From contig CM049314.1 of assembly GCA_026874595.1 (NCBI GenBank), positions 75,778,300-75,842,299 of the forward strand: 64,000 bases of DNA, read 5' to 3'. The notes under the pieces were generated by a model that was not told the DNA's origin, made no database searches, and saw only the letters and a list, made by a program, of their open reading frames with translations. Positions 25,405-37,277 of this stretch are shown piece by piece. This DNA comes from Sipunculus nudus. Lineage: Eukaryota; Annelida; Sipuncula; Golfingiida; Sipunculidae. Made by a program: the position numbers and the translations under genes. Numbering within the stretch: position 1 is the stretch's first letter; every line of letters begins with the position of its first letter.

Positions 25405-25705
25405 ATGTCAGAGACGAGATTGAAATCGAGGCGGATTTTAAATTTGCCTAGACGAGATTGCGATTGTGATCTCGCCTAGGCGAGATTACAACTGTGATCT
25501 CGCCAAGACAGATTTTAAACTCGCCTAGACGAGATCACAATCGCAATCTCGCCTAGGCGAGATTAAAATCCATCATGGAGCAGGCCAGGATTTTAATCTC
25601 GTCTAGGCAAGTTTAAAATCCATCTGGTATCATCCGGGCGAGTTTAAAATCTGCCTGATATCACTTAGGCGAGTTTTAAATCTGCCTAGGCGAGAATAAA
25701 ATAGT
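25405..25705. repeat. Cluster of inverted repeats built on CTCGCCTAGGCGAG
   Basis: The 14-bp perfect palindrome CTCGCCTAGGCGAG and near copies recur several times, alternating with ATTTTAAATC-type words. Sequence around 25,440-25,486 is inverted at about 25,519-25,562 with only a few mismatches, giving a hairpin arm of about 40 bp. The block is confined to this stretch. It is either the end of the inserted element that follows or a separate insertion. Confidence 0.75.
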
Positions 25706-25722
25706 GATCTAATCTAATTTTT

Positions 25723-26920
25723 TAATATATTTTGCATAGTAATTGACATTTTTCAATTAAAAATGTTTTGAGTCAGATTTTCAATATTTTAACACTGAAT
25801 GGTTATGTATAGTTGACAGGTAATATATTTATTAATATTTACAGAATATTATAATATTAATGTAATAATTAATATTATTTTTGGAAATGGATTTTTTTCA
25901 TTATACAGTTTTATTAATATAGTTATGTATAGTTCACAAGTAATATATCTATTAATATTTACAGATATTATATTATTAATGAAATAATTTACATTATTTT
26001 TTATATTTATATTTTTATTAATAAACTAAGCAATAAGAAACTTACATGGGTATGGTATACGGCATATTTAAGTGATATATGATGTGGGCTGCTGCTGATT
26101 ATTTACATAATAATTTTGTTTTCATTATTAATTTGAAGTGAAATTGGTATTAGTAATATTAATAATATAGTAATTTAAAAAGACAAAAGGAGACTGAATA
26201 TAACTCATTTATTATATAACAATATAATTCAATGCATGTTCACATCCATAAACGATCTATTAATCTATGAATCTAGAAATCATACCTTTTTTGATATGAT
26301 ATAATACTGTACAATGTGTAATATACTCTTTAAATAGTGAAGTAATATCTATCTGTCTATCTAGCTATAATCTAGCTATCTAATCTAGCTATCTAGCTAT
26401 CGATCTATTGAACTATGATTGGTTCAATATGCAAGTGGATGACTTTTTTCTCCTAGATTTGCTCTTCATAAATTTATCTCATAAATATGCTTCAGTATAC
26501 CTCTTGTTACTCCCTAATTGCCATATATTAAATACAATTACATTTTTGTGTGTGTAAAAATTATTGGTGATTTTTACAACTCCAAGGTTGTTAAGAAAAC
26601 TGGGAAAAAAATAAAGATTAATTAATTTTCAGCAAATAATTGGTATGATATGAATGCTGAAGACCACATGAATCACATCAAAGGTGCAAGTAATAATCAA
26701 TGAATACCAAAAATAAAAATCAAAATTAATGTTAATTATTACATTAATAATTATTACATTACTGTACAAATTAATGTTTATTATTACAATAATATTATAA
26801 TATTCTGTAAATATTAATAAATATAATACCTGTGAAGTATATATAACCAATCAGTGTTAAAATATTGAAAATCTGACTGAAAACATATTTCATATGTCAA
26901 TTACAGTGCATAATATATAA
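25723..26920. mobile_element. Putative non-autonomous DNA transposon with long inverted repeats
   Basis: The left arm (TAATATATTTTGCATAGTAATTGACAT, AGTCAGATTTTCAATATTTT, then ACACTGAATGGTTATGTATAG) is repeated inverted at about 26,740-26,920. The arms run roughly 150-180 bp with moderate divergence. Part of the left arm is also repeated directly at about 25,918-25,990. The interior is AT-rich with no recognised protein. No clear target duplication was found, so the exact ends and superfamily are open. Confidence 0.6.
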
Positions 26921-29345
26921 GAAGTTACCTCTAGCCTGTTGTCAAATCTGAAATAGTAGCCACACCATTGCATGAGCTTATACAGGCGCCCAGCCCTGAG
27001 GGGAATGACACCCATGAAGTGATCACATGGTGCCCATGAGGTGTTCACATGTCACCCATGAGATGATCACATGCCTTGTGCTTGGTTGCACTGATTGAAG
27101 TCTTGACCTATATCTGGCTGCACTGAATGAACTCTTGATCTATTGCCAAATCTGAATTGGCAGTTTCTCAACCTATTTAAAGATACAGACACAATATTGG
27201 CCTGTTGGTAAATCTGTTTACACATACTAAAAGAATTTGGCTAAAATGCTTTTTTTTCAAGCTGACATTTTCATAAACTTTTTATCAAAATATCTAGAAT
27301 AATAAAAGATGAAGTCCTTTCATTGTAAAAGGTCCAATAATTATGCCAAAAATCGTTCAAGTAAACTTGAACAAAGGCCACCTAAGAATAATTTTTGTGC
27401 CATGGAACAGAAGTTATAATTGAAACAATAATTTTGTAGAAGAACAGTTTTGCAGTCCACAGTTTGAAATAGACATGATAATGGCCATAAGACCAACTTA
27501 AGTTTTCTGATAAGACTGAAAGATCCATGTCCTAGGATAATTCTTTTGAAAAATTGAACAATTCATTTTGACAGTTTCATCATAAACATTTTAAGCCGAA
27601 AGAGGCTAAAATTCTGAGGGTTTGTCCATAAATAAACAGGTCCATGTAGGTGGCACCACAAAATTTGCAACTTCAAATATGAGTCATGTGACCAAAATTT
27701 GCACAATACTTGGTAATGCTAGCTACTGACATTTCTGAGATTACACTGTCAGTATGCTTACTTGGCCAAATGACTGTTCAAATTCCTGTAACTCCACTAA
27801 AATTCATCAAATGCAAACCATTTGAACAAACTTGAGAGGGCCTGCCTATGGGAGCATTTCAGTAAAATATTGAACAATTTGGCTGGACTGTTTACAAGAA
27901 GAAACCTTTTAAAAGTTTTTCAGCTTTTTCCCTATAAAATCTAAGTAAATGAAGATAGCCAAAAAATAATCCCACAATATTGGTATGTGACAGATTCTTG
28001 CATTAAATCTTGGGATGGTAGCTCCTGCTATTCCTGAGATATTATGGGTTAATGTGCAGATGACCAATAACCCCCATACAAAAAAAGGTCAATGCAGGTG
28101 GCGCCACCAATACCTGAATTTCATATACCGGTATGACTCATGTGACCAACACTGGCATAAAATTTGGTGATGATACCTATGGCTGTTTCTGAGACTGTCA
28201 TTCTAGTATGCTTTTTATGACAGATGACTAAGTTCAACTTCCTGTAACTCGGCCAAAATTCACCAAACTTGAACCATTTAAACAAACTTGAGAGAGATGG
28301 CATAAAAGATTATTTCTGTGAAATATTGAACAATTTGACTTGACCGTTTAGGAGGAGAAGATTTTTAAAAGTTTTTTTTTTAGCCAAAAATCACTGAACT
28401 GAGACCATTTGAACAAACTTCAGAAAGCACTACCCTAGGATGATTTCTGTGCGATATTAAACAATTTGGCCATATTGTTTCAGAGTAGAAGTTTTTTGTA
28501 GACGTCAGTATGATACGGGCACTGATGACCCCTGTACAAAAAAGGCCGATATACATGGCGCCACCAATACCTCAATTTCAGATATGACTTATGTGACCAA
28601 CATTGGCATAAAATTTGGTGATGTTAGCTTCAGCCGTTTCTGAGATTGTAATTTTAGTATGCTTTTTTGGACAGATGACTAAGTTCAACTTCCTGTAACT
28701 CGGCCAAAAATCACCGAACTTAAACCATTCGAAAAAACTTGAGAAAGGTTGTTCCAGGGATCATTTCTGTGAAATATTGGACAATTTGGCTGAACAATTT
28801 CAGAGAAGAAGATTTTTATAAAATCTAAGAAAATGCAGTTAGCCAAAAAATAAGCAAAATCCGAGTTTTTTAGATGACTAATTTTTTGCATTAAATTTGG
28901 TGATGCTAACTCTTGCCGTTTTCAAGATAGTATGGGTTAACGTACAGACGACAGATGACGGACGCCGGACGACGCCACACCATCGCATAAGCTCACAGGT
29001 TTGCTAAAAAATACAGGTGGCGCCACCAGACTGCAGAAACGGGTGAAAAATTCCATGATCAATATCCATGCAAAGAAAAATGGTGATCAATGCAATAGCT
29101 GTTCAGATACTTGAGCTTTTGTATCAAATATTCCATTATTCTTGGGGGTACTTTGGAGCACAAAACTCACAGGTTAAGGGTAACAGAGACCTAATTTCAG
29201 GTTTCCAAGGAGACCTTTCATGGGCCTCCCTGCATGTCAAGAGAGAAGATTCTAGGTCCAGTCGTTACGGTTTGTGCTTGGTTAAAGAATGGACAGACGA
29301 ACAGCCGGACAGACAGACTGCCGCCGGACAAAGAGTGATTCCTAA

Positions 29346-30181
29346 AAATCCCTTGCCACGTATTTTTAGTACTAACAGTTCACTGAATAATTTTTTTTTC
29401 TTGTGTGGCCAAATCAAAGCTAACATCACCTGCGCAGCCCAATACTTCAACTTTCAGTCTGTAGTAGGTGTCTGTCCATGCAATTGGATGGATCCTGATG
29501 GCAAATACATCAATTGGGAATTCAAGCATTTTGATGACCGTAATCCTTTCACTTGACCTGAGGAAGGCCTGTCAACAAATAAAACACTGCATTGTAACAG
29601 AAGTTTTCAGATACACTAGATGAAGGATAAATGATTTATGGCTATTTTAGAGTCTTGCTAGCAATCTTGGACGCCGTTTTGAAATAACAATCCTCCAAAA
29701 GGCTGATTTTCTTAGATGTTTAGTAGGACTGAAACGATGCATAGCAAGCCCTCGATTCAATTGTAATTGATTATTAACCTCTGCATAGATTCATTTTATT
29801 ATTTCCCTTTCCCAAAGTTCATTGTGAGCTCTCAAATTTGACAGAGTCATTTGTATTTTTGAAGCTCTTTCTCGCGTTTGTGCCCTAAATCAACTTTCAA
29901 CACTACACCATTGGCCCAATCCACTTACATAGAAACATATACGGCAATGACAAACAGAGGGATAGCTACATTTTTCTTTTTTAGTGGCTGGAAATTATTA
30001 TGATCCATTTTGGCAAAAATATCTTTTATATTTCTTTAAAGTCTGAAATTTTATACTTTATTACTGAAATTTCAATCAAGGGGAAAGAATCAATAACCTA
30101 AATGCGAGTCTTCACAATTCACAAGGCTAATTTTTTTAGTATGTTGCTCCCAGTATTTAACAGTGCAAAACTGTAAAAAAA
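29346..30181. other. Non-repeat sequence with a weak coding-like tail
   Basis: After the broken HL1 end the text is not repeat-like. The forward frame up to the stop at 29,554-29,556 reads smoothly for about 65 codons with a mixed, protein-like composition (CGQIKANITC, NWMDPDGKYINWEF). AATAAA follows at about 29,579. A pyrimidine tract ending near 29,402 could serve as an acceptor. I recognise no family and find no partner exon, so this is only a candidate 3' exon. The upstream half of the same open frame is HL1 repeat. Confidence 0.25.
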
Positions 30182-30558
30182 AAAGGGACCCATGGGTCAC
30201 TGTGCTCAGCTGAAGTTGACCTTGAGGGTAAAAATCTAAAATAATATCAAATGGAGATTAACTGTGAGAGGAAGAGGTAATATAGGCCATGTTTGGTTTA
30301 TATGATTGGTTTGTATTGATGAGCAAGAAATTGTTGCAAATAATATTTTGACCTAACACATGTGTTTCCTAATATGTTCTACCCTTTTTACGTAATAAGC
30401 GCCCCGGGCGCTCTCAAAATTAATTTTTTCCAAATATTTTTTATACCCTTATAAGCGCCCATCTGCCAGCTTCCAAAATGCGTTACAATTCTCTAATTTA
30501 ACACTGCCGCTTGTGTACACGTGTTTGACTTCACAGCACATTCAGGACAATTCACAAA
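30182..30558 (-). mobile_element. HL1-type terminus and short flank
   Basis: AAAGGGACCCATGGGTCACTG then GCTCAGCTGAAG is a clear HL1c-type hairpin end at 30,182-30,220. Only about 50 bp of similarity to other copies was seen. The rest of this stretch, with GCGCCC words near 30,400, is unassigned. Confidence 0.6.
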
Positions 30559-31180
30559 AACTGACTATAAGTCTTCTGAGCTATAGTCGTGGTCCATTGT
30601 CTGTCCGACGGTTACATTGGCACGTTATGAAACCGTTAGACATACGAATCCAAAATTTAGAATACTGTTAGATGTCCCAAAGATCTCCTACCAAACTGAA
30701 AATTGGGTCACTGCGACTTTGTTCCTTTGAAAAATTAAGGAAAAACCTCATCTGTTTTCCTTAATATTTACCAGAAGTTTTCTCCCATATATTTCATATA
30801 CACATGCTAGAAATTAAATCCTTTCAGTGAAGTTATGGGCCTGATAATAATGCACTTTGTAAAAAATCTGGAAAAATATTTACTCACTTAACATGAAGAT
30901 TTTTGAAGCTAGAGAGTTTTTTCCAAAGTGTATATATTTTTTCATTAAGATTCAATTGTTTAGCCAAAATTAGATCATAATTTTGTAAATTATTTTAGCA
31001 TAAAGTATAGTTATTAGCATAAAAATAAAATCAGTACCCTAAATTTTGCCCATCTTTGACCATTGCATTTTTTTTCTGTGAGTACTATTGAATTAATTTT
31101 CACAGCATGTAAAAATAAGTATTTAATTAATTTAAAATCTGAAATTTGAAAATAAAAGCTTGAAAATTAGGCTAGTTATG
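30559..31180 (+). mobile_element. HL1c element fragment in the opposite orientation
   Basis: The sequence ACTGACTATAAGTCTTCTGAGC followed by ATAGTCGTGGTCCATTGTC is the reverse complement of the HL1c high end at about 44,100-44,155. The match continues through ACGTTATGAAACCGTTAGAC and TTTTGCCCATCTTTGACCATT to about 31,080. This is the only Helitron-like copy I found on the opposite strand. The hairpin end is not seen. Confidence 0.75.
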
Positions 31181-32227
31181 GAATTTTTTGTTGAGGCTCT
31201 ATTGTAGTCACTTGGTTTGTCCAGATACAGGTAGCTAGCCCAATCCTGGTCACTAGAAATCAGCTATGCCAGGGTTCCTGATTTGTTACAGTCACTGGGG
31301 GAGATCCCCTGCTGTGATAGGTGTACAGTTATTCTCATGAGCCCCCCCCCCCCCCTACACCATGCAGTAATTGTTATTAATTGCACTGATTTCATTAATT
31401 GTAATGATATGCCAATATGCAAATCTTTCGTTGAAAAAGTCATTCAAGTTGTATTCTGGAAGATGCCTTGTTGGGTTAATGTAGCATTTTTAATGAAATA
31501 AATTTTCTTTTAAATAATTTTTATACAATTAAAATAGAATAAGAACCATCAGTATACTTAAATGTATAAAATATAAAGCAAATTATGGATAAATATAGGC
31601 ACAATATAAAATTGTGAAATTTGAATCAAGTATTAATTTTATATATTTATTGTTTTGCAAAATTAAAAGATATATTTTTTAGTGGTAAAAAAAAATAAAT
31701 ATATACATTTGTATGCATGATGTGGTGTTATCTGACAAGATTGAGATTAATGATGATACAATTTAGAATTATGAATCAACTTATAGATTGAGATATATGT
31801 TAAATTGGAAATGTATTGAAATATAAACTAAAAATTAAAAAAAAAATATGTGATAAAAAAATGAGGATCTAATACAAACATTCGTTCATTATTTTTCTGC
31901 CTCAGCACAGTAGGAGACATTAGTTTTTATTGCAAATGTGTAAAATATATTTAATTTAAAACATAATTGGATTAGAAAATAAAATTTAATTAACACAGGA
32001 GAATGGAACAAAAAGTGATCAGCTCTGTCTGTCCATCATCTACCCATTATCATTAAATATATATTAATTATGAAATTATTCCTTTAAACACTGTTGAAAT
32101 AACTTTCATATGCGGTATGTGGATAGATTAAATCTATCAAAATCTGAAACTTTGAAGCAACTTATATATTCAGTTGTGTAATATTGCAGATGTTGCAGAA
32201 GATTGCAGAAGAAGGCCTGTAATAAAC
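31181..32227. other. AT-rich unassigned sequence with a poly-C tract
   Basis: No gene or known repeat. A C run lies near 31,343-31,354. From 31,500 to 32,100 the sequence is extremely AT-rich and low in complexity. Confidence 0.4.
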
Positions 32228-33930
32228 TAGATGTGTCGGAACGACACGAATGCCCCCGCCTGGGGCAAATGAGAAACATTTGTTAAATTTTGTAAATTTT
32301 TTTAAGTTCAGGAGGTGTTGTATGGTAAAAAGTAGGTCAACTGGGGCAAAATGCAAACTCGATCTGTAATGGGTCATTATCAAGCAACACACCAAAAATC
32401 AGGCCAGAATCTGCAGGCATTGTGAAAAAAAGTCCATACATGTGCATTTTTCGTAGAAATTTCTGTCTTTCATGAAATTTTCTATGTTCAGGATCTGTCA
32501 TATGGTCAAAAATAGGTTAACTGGGACAAAATGCGAACTCGATCTGTGAGTGGTCATTATGCGCGCACAGACCAAACATTAGACCAGTATCTGTAAGCAT
32601 TGCATTGCGAAACTAGAATATTAGCAAAAGCTGATAATCAGTTATAAATTTAAATTGGAGAGGTATGTACCATGTTTCATAACAATCCACCAAATGCTTC
32701 CTGAGAAATAAGCTCCTAAGTATTTTTCTATACTAAGCTCTGTGACCTTGAAAAGTAGGTCAAGATCACCCATCTTTGAACTTGACCAAGATTTTGTAAA
32801 TATAATGCAATAGCACTGAAGAAATGAAGTTCCTGTATTGAATATCTTTGGAGATATCCTGCACAAAAGGCCAAATTGAAAAATCCGATAAAATTTCATT
32901 AAAAAATCAGAAATTGCAGGTGGCGCCACCAAAATTGTGCAGCACGTACAGACCATCAGACCCAATGATTATAGAAAGTTTTGTGAACATCCACACAATG
33001 GTTCCTGAGATATAAGCTTCTGAGTGTTTTTCTATAATCAGCACTTAAATGTAGAAAATGGGTCAAGGTCACCCATCTTCGAACTTGGCCGAGATTTTAT
33101 CGATATACATCTTCACTGATGAAATAAAATTCCAACGGTGAATCCTTTTAGAGATATCCAGCTCACAAGGTAAAAGTTAACAGACGCGGAACAGACGGAC
33201 TGACGGACACCGGACAGACAGATGGACGGACGGGCAGACGGACAGCTTGGGTGACGACAATAGCCCATGAGCCTATGAGCTGACGGCTTAAAATGGCTGT
33301 ACATGTACATTTGTCATGAAAATTTCTATTTTTCATGAAATTTTCTAAGTTAAGGAGCCGTAAAATGGTCAAAAGTAGGTCAACCTGGACGAAACGCGAC
33401 CTCGATCTGTAACTGGTCATTATCTGCCCAAAAACCAGAAATCTGGCCAATATCTGCAGGCATTGCGAAAAAAGTCTGTACATGTGTATTTGTCATGAAA
33501 ATTTCTTTTTTTCATGAAATTTTCTAAGTTAAGGAGCCGTAAAATGGTCAAAAGTAGGTTAACCTGGACGAAACGCGAACTCGATCTGTTACTGGTCATT
33601 ATCTACCCACACACCAAAAATCAGGCCAATATCTGCAGGCATTGCGAAAAAAAGTCCGTACATGTTTATTTGTCATGAAAATTTCTATTTTTCATGAAAT
33701 TTTCTAAGTTAAGGAGCCGTAAAATGGTCAAAAGTAGGTCAACCCGGACGAAACGCGAACTCAATCTGTAACTGGTCATTAACTGCCCACACACCAAAAA
33801 TTAGGCCAATATCTGCAGGCATTGCGAAAAAAAGTCCGTACAACTGTTTCATTTCAGAATGACGGAATGACGGAATGACGGACATGGGTAAAACTAAATG
33901 CCCCGGCCACTTTGTGGCGGGGGCATAAAA
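32228..33930 (-). mobile_element. HL3 Helitron-like element, both ends present
   Basis: Low end CTAGATGTGTCGGAACGACAC holds a perfect 6-bp stem (GTGTCG/CGACAC) and is followed by ATGCCCCCGCC. The high end is GGCGGGGGCATAAAA, so the 11-bp subTIRs match exactly. Three units of 180 bp start at about 33,312, 33,491 and 33,671, plus diverged units near 32,260-32,600. A GACGGAATGACGGAATGACGGAC tract precedes the high subTIR. An HL4 element is nested inside. There is no coding capacity beyond chance frames. Confidence 0.9.
32612..33293 (-). mobile_element. HL4 Helitron-like element nested in HL3
   Basis: Low end ACTAGAATATTAGC, then AAAAGCTGATAATCAG. High end ATGAGCTGACGGCTTAAAA, preceded by GGACGGACGGGCAGACGGACAGC. 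The flanks GCATTGCATTGCGA and TGGCTGTACATG are the HL3 unit interrupted in GCGAAAAAAAGTCCGTACATG. One palindrome GGTGGCGCCACC lies at about 32,919. The terminal hairpin is decayed compared with the copy at 49,475. Confidence 0.75.
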
Positions 33931-34255
33931 ATAACCATTCTAGAAAGCATGAAGCACCTGTAACATCAACAACTGATAGTATTTGTCCAGAGAGAATTGA
34001 AGCATTAACAGCCCCGGTAGACATCTTGCATTTGGTGGCAGTAGGGAGTGTTATAATCACAGTTAACTGCAGGTGCAATCTATGGACTCCACAATGCTTC
34101 AGTCACTGAAAAAAAAGCAATTGAGGAGTTCATTCTTATGGGCTAGTAATCGAAGTGCCATGTCATCGTGTATGTCAGTGTGCAAGCCAGCTGACAGCAT
34201 CCGCATTCACTGGACTCGTTAACATTAAACGCGGTTAATACGGCACCATATGAGA
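33931..34255. other. Unassigned sequence between elements
   Basis: A forward frame at 33,912-34,109 has a fairly protein-like stretch (HEAPVTSTTDSICPERIEAL) but begins inside HL3 and matches no family I know. Not called as a gene. Confidence 0.25.
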
Positions 34256-36590
34256 AAAGGGACCCATGGGTCCCGGTGCTCAGCTGTTATATATGATCAG
34301 AAAATATGATTTGAAAGTGAGGCACGTGCTGGTTTTGTGTGGTAATAAAGCTGTTTTATGAGTTGTGGAAATAACTTTGAAATTTATTTTCCCAATACAA
34401 AATGCTTTTCAGCTGACTTTTTATAAAAAAGAAATCAGGAATACATGTAAAATTATTACGGATGCATACTGAATGCAAAATAAAAATACAGATATATCTC
34501 ATTGATGGCAAATTATTGAATTAAGTTGAGTAGGGATACCAATAATTTATAATCAACGTACACTTGTCTTTATATAGCCAAAGAGAGCTGAATATCCATG
34601 ATTTTAACATTGCCTGGTATGATGAATAACTTAAATCATAAATCTATTTTTTAAAAGCTTTTAAAAAAACTTTCTTGTCAATATTAACCAAAGATAACCT
34701 GAAATCTAAATGTCTAGTGGCATGATGTAATAGATGCTGATAAACTGGTGCCAGGCCAGATGTAACAGCATCAAACAGCTGACATAAATAGTAAAATGAC
34801 TCAATTCATTCTCCATAATTCAGCCAAAAATATGATTCATGTGGAACCATTAATGACAATTATTATAAGAATTATTGTAGGAATTATTCTTGTAAAATAT
34901 TTAACAAACTGGCTTCAGTGGCATCAGTCGTAAAACGTTTTGCAGGTTTATAACTCATTTAGAACGATACAGCAAACTGGCCAAGTTCAGCTTCCCGTAA
35001 CTCAGCCAAAAAGCACTGAACCAAAACCATTTGAACAAACTTGAATTATCAACATCTGAGGATAATTAATGTTTGAGATTTAAGAATTTGGCCCAGTGGT
35101 TTTTGAGAAGAAGATCTTTTTAGCCACTGAGATCAAATATGCTGTTATGGCATATGGCTAAATTCAGCTTCCCATAACTTAGCCAAAAGTCACTGAAAAT
35201 AGACCATTTGAACAAACTTCAGAAAGCACTACCCTAGGATCATTTCTGTGCGATATTAACATTTTGGCCATATGGTTTCAGAGAAGAAGTTTTTTGTAGC
35301 CCTCAGTGTGATACAGGCACTGATGACCCTGTACAAAAAAGGCCGATGCAGGTGGCGCCACAAATACCTCAATTCAGATATGACCTATGTGCCCAACATT
35401 GGCATAAAATTTGGTGATGATAGCTACAGCCGTTTCTGAGATTTAAATTTTAATATGCTTTTTTGCACAGTTAACAAAGTTCAACCTTCTGTAACTCGGC
35501 CAAAAATCTCTGAACTGGAACCATTCGAACAAAGTGGAGAAAGGTTGTTTCAGGAATCATTTCTGTGAAATATTGGACAATTTGGCTGGACAGTTTCGGA
35601 GAAGAAGATTTTAAAATCTTTTTTTAGCTTTTTCCCTATAAAATCTAAGAAAATGCAGTTAGAAAAAAATAAACAAAATCCGATATAGTTTTTTGGATGA
35701 CTGATTATTTGCAAAAAATTTGGTGATGCTAGCTCCTGCCGTTTTTGAGATAGCTATGGTTAACGTACAGACGACGCACGACAGACGACGCCGCACCATC
35801 GCATAAGCTCACAGGTTCGATAAAAATTTCAAGACAATATGCACATTTTTATGGACATCCCTGGATGTCAAGACGGCAGATTCTAGGTTTTGTAAGTTTT
35901 GTACCCTGTCTGACTGTCTGGGTGCTTAAAAATGTTTTGGCCAGTAAATAGGTCATCTAATTTCAAGTTTCCATTGAGATTAACCCAGATGTTTATGCCG
36001 GTAGCACGCAATCATGGTGATAAATGCATCAGGTATACATATACGGGGGCTTTTGTATCAATTTTGCAATTAATCTAGGGGTATTTTCGAGCCCCATAGT
36101 TCAGAGGATATAGATCGCAGTGACCTAATTTCAGGACCTCAATAGGTGTAACCTTAGAAGGTTCTAAGTCTAGCGGGTACAATTTGTGCCCCATCTAACT
36201 GACTGGGTGTTTGTTATCATGTTTTCTGGCTGTAATTCGCAAAATGTAGGTCACTATGACAAAATTTTAGATTTTCAAGGAGATTGGCCTTAGCCTGGGA
36301 CCTCCCCTCATGAAAAATAAGAAATTTCTTGGTCTAATGGTTACGATTTGTGCCCTGTTAACACACGAACTGCTTCATCTGAAGGTCTGAATAATAGAGA
36401 AAAAATGCGTAAAAATAAGAAAAAAAAACATTTCGCAACACCAGTTCTAGGGATAATGATGAAGCACTCCACGATCAATATGCATGGAAAGAATCATGGC
36501 AATCAATGCATTAGTTATTCAGATATTAGAGCTTTTGTATCAAATGTTTAATTTTTCTAGGGGGTATTTACAAGCCCCATAGCTGGAAGG
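34256..36590 (-). mobile_element. HL1-type element fragment enclosing an HL2 piece
   Basis: Low end AAGGGACCCATGGGTC then GGTGCTCAGCTG, the same subfamily as 57,991 (both continue with TATATATGAT and GGTTTTGTGTGG). HL1 body resumes at 35,825 with CATCCCTGGATGTCAAGA and AGATTCTAGG and continues to GCCCCATAGCTGGAAGGATG near 36,590. The high end is missing. Confidence 0.65.
34365..35824 (-). mobile_element. HL2 Helitron-like element, copy G, hairpin end missing
   Basis: Begins inside the HL2 body at AAATAACTTTGAAATTTATTTT, matching copy A near 12,400, and runs to CACAGGTTCGATAAAA. It includes one 177-bp-type unit, GGTGGCGCCACAAATACC near 35,350 and the GACGACGCACGACAGACGACG tract. Strongly similar to copy A throughout. 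Confidence 0.85.
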
Positions 36591-37277
36591 ATGATGAATA
36601 TGCCTGTAGAATTCCTAATTTTCTCACATCTGAACTTATCAGACATGTGAATTTGGATTTTGGTCTCTCTATATTTTGACTCAGAAAGATCTATAATTTG
36701 TCCCAAAACTCCTGTCAACCTCATTTGTGGTGATATTTCTTACAAATTTATTTTGTCCATTACTACAAAATAGCTGTTATTAAAGGAGCTCATGTAGCTA
36801 TATGATCATTTATAAAAGTATGAAATACGTATATATTTATATATATTATGAGGCGGGACGGTGCTGACCTGTCTATAAAGAGCTCCAAAAACGATGGCAT
36901 CATTTCAAGTGGACATACCCGTCAATCCATGTAATGCTGGAGGGAAGTATATGTGATGTAATGAAGGTGTGACCTACAAATACCACTGTGACGTCATATC
37001 TATGAAACATCAAAGAATGCAGTTTTAGATTGTCACTGAGATGTTGCAAGACCTTACGTTTGTTCAGTCATATTTCTTTTTGCCTTTTAGGTAAATAAAG
37101 GTAAGCATAAGTTGCTTTTTCAAAATTATCACAACAGGATTAGTGGAAAGGAGTACAGTTTCATTAGTTACAAATTGTGCCCTGATAACCAATTTTATAT
37201 AAATTTTTATCATCTAAGGACTTTTTTAAGGATATGTAAGGATGTACACTTGTACACTATATTGTTGTATACTTAAA
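36591..37277. other. Unassigned sequence
   Basis: AT-rich, with no recognised terminus or coding region. Confidence 0.35.

Larger units (their letters stand above)
25173..29008 (-). mobile_element. HL2 Helitron-like element, copy C, both ends present
   Basis: Low end ACAAGGCCTAGAGGCCT then GCGAACCTGTG. High end CACAGGTTTGCTAAAA, with one mismatch in the subTIR. The flanks are HL1: TTGTTAAAAAAAAAT and ATACAGGTGGCGCCACC. It holds a foreign block at about 25,401-26,922 that replaces several hundred bases of HL2 body. The 22-bp minisatellite is at about 27,000-27,075 and GGTGGCGCCACC at 28,097-28,108. Confidence 0.85.
17177..29345 (-). mobile_element. HL1 element, very large composite holding five insertions
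   Basis: Low end ACAAGTGACCCATGGATC with GCTCAGCCGACTGA at 17,177. HL1 body recurs at 17,230-17,596, 19,955-20,200, 24,628-25,172 and 29,009-29,345, in the right order and orientation, interrupted by a CAGGG transposon and HL2 copies B and C. The high end shows GACAGACTGCCGCCGGACAAAGAGTGATTCCTAAAAAT, which lacks the terminal hairpin and subTIR. Treating these pieces as one element is an inference from continuity of the unit across each insertion. Confidence 0.7.

Noticed and set aside
29068-29340. First half of a 162-codon open frame
   Set aside because: Pure HL1 unit sequence. Only the part after 29,341 could be non-repeat.
33163-33483. Minus-strand open frame of 106 codons
   Set aside because: It lies across HL4/HL3 repeat units and the GACGGAC tract, and its homologous positions in other copies are not open.
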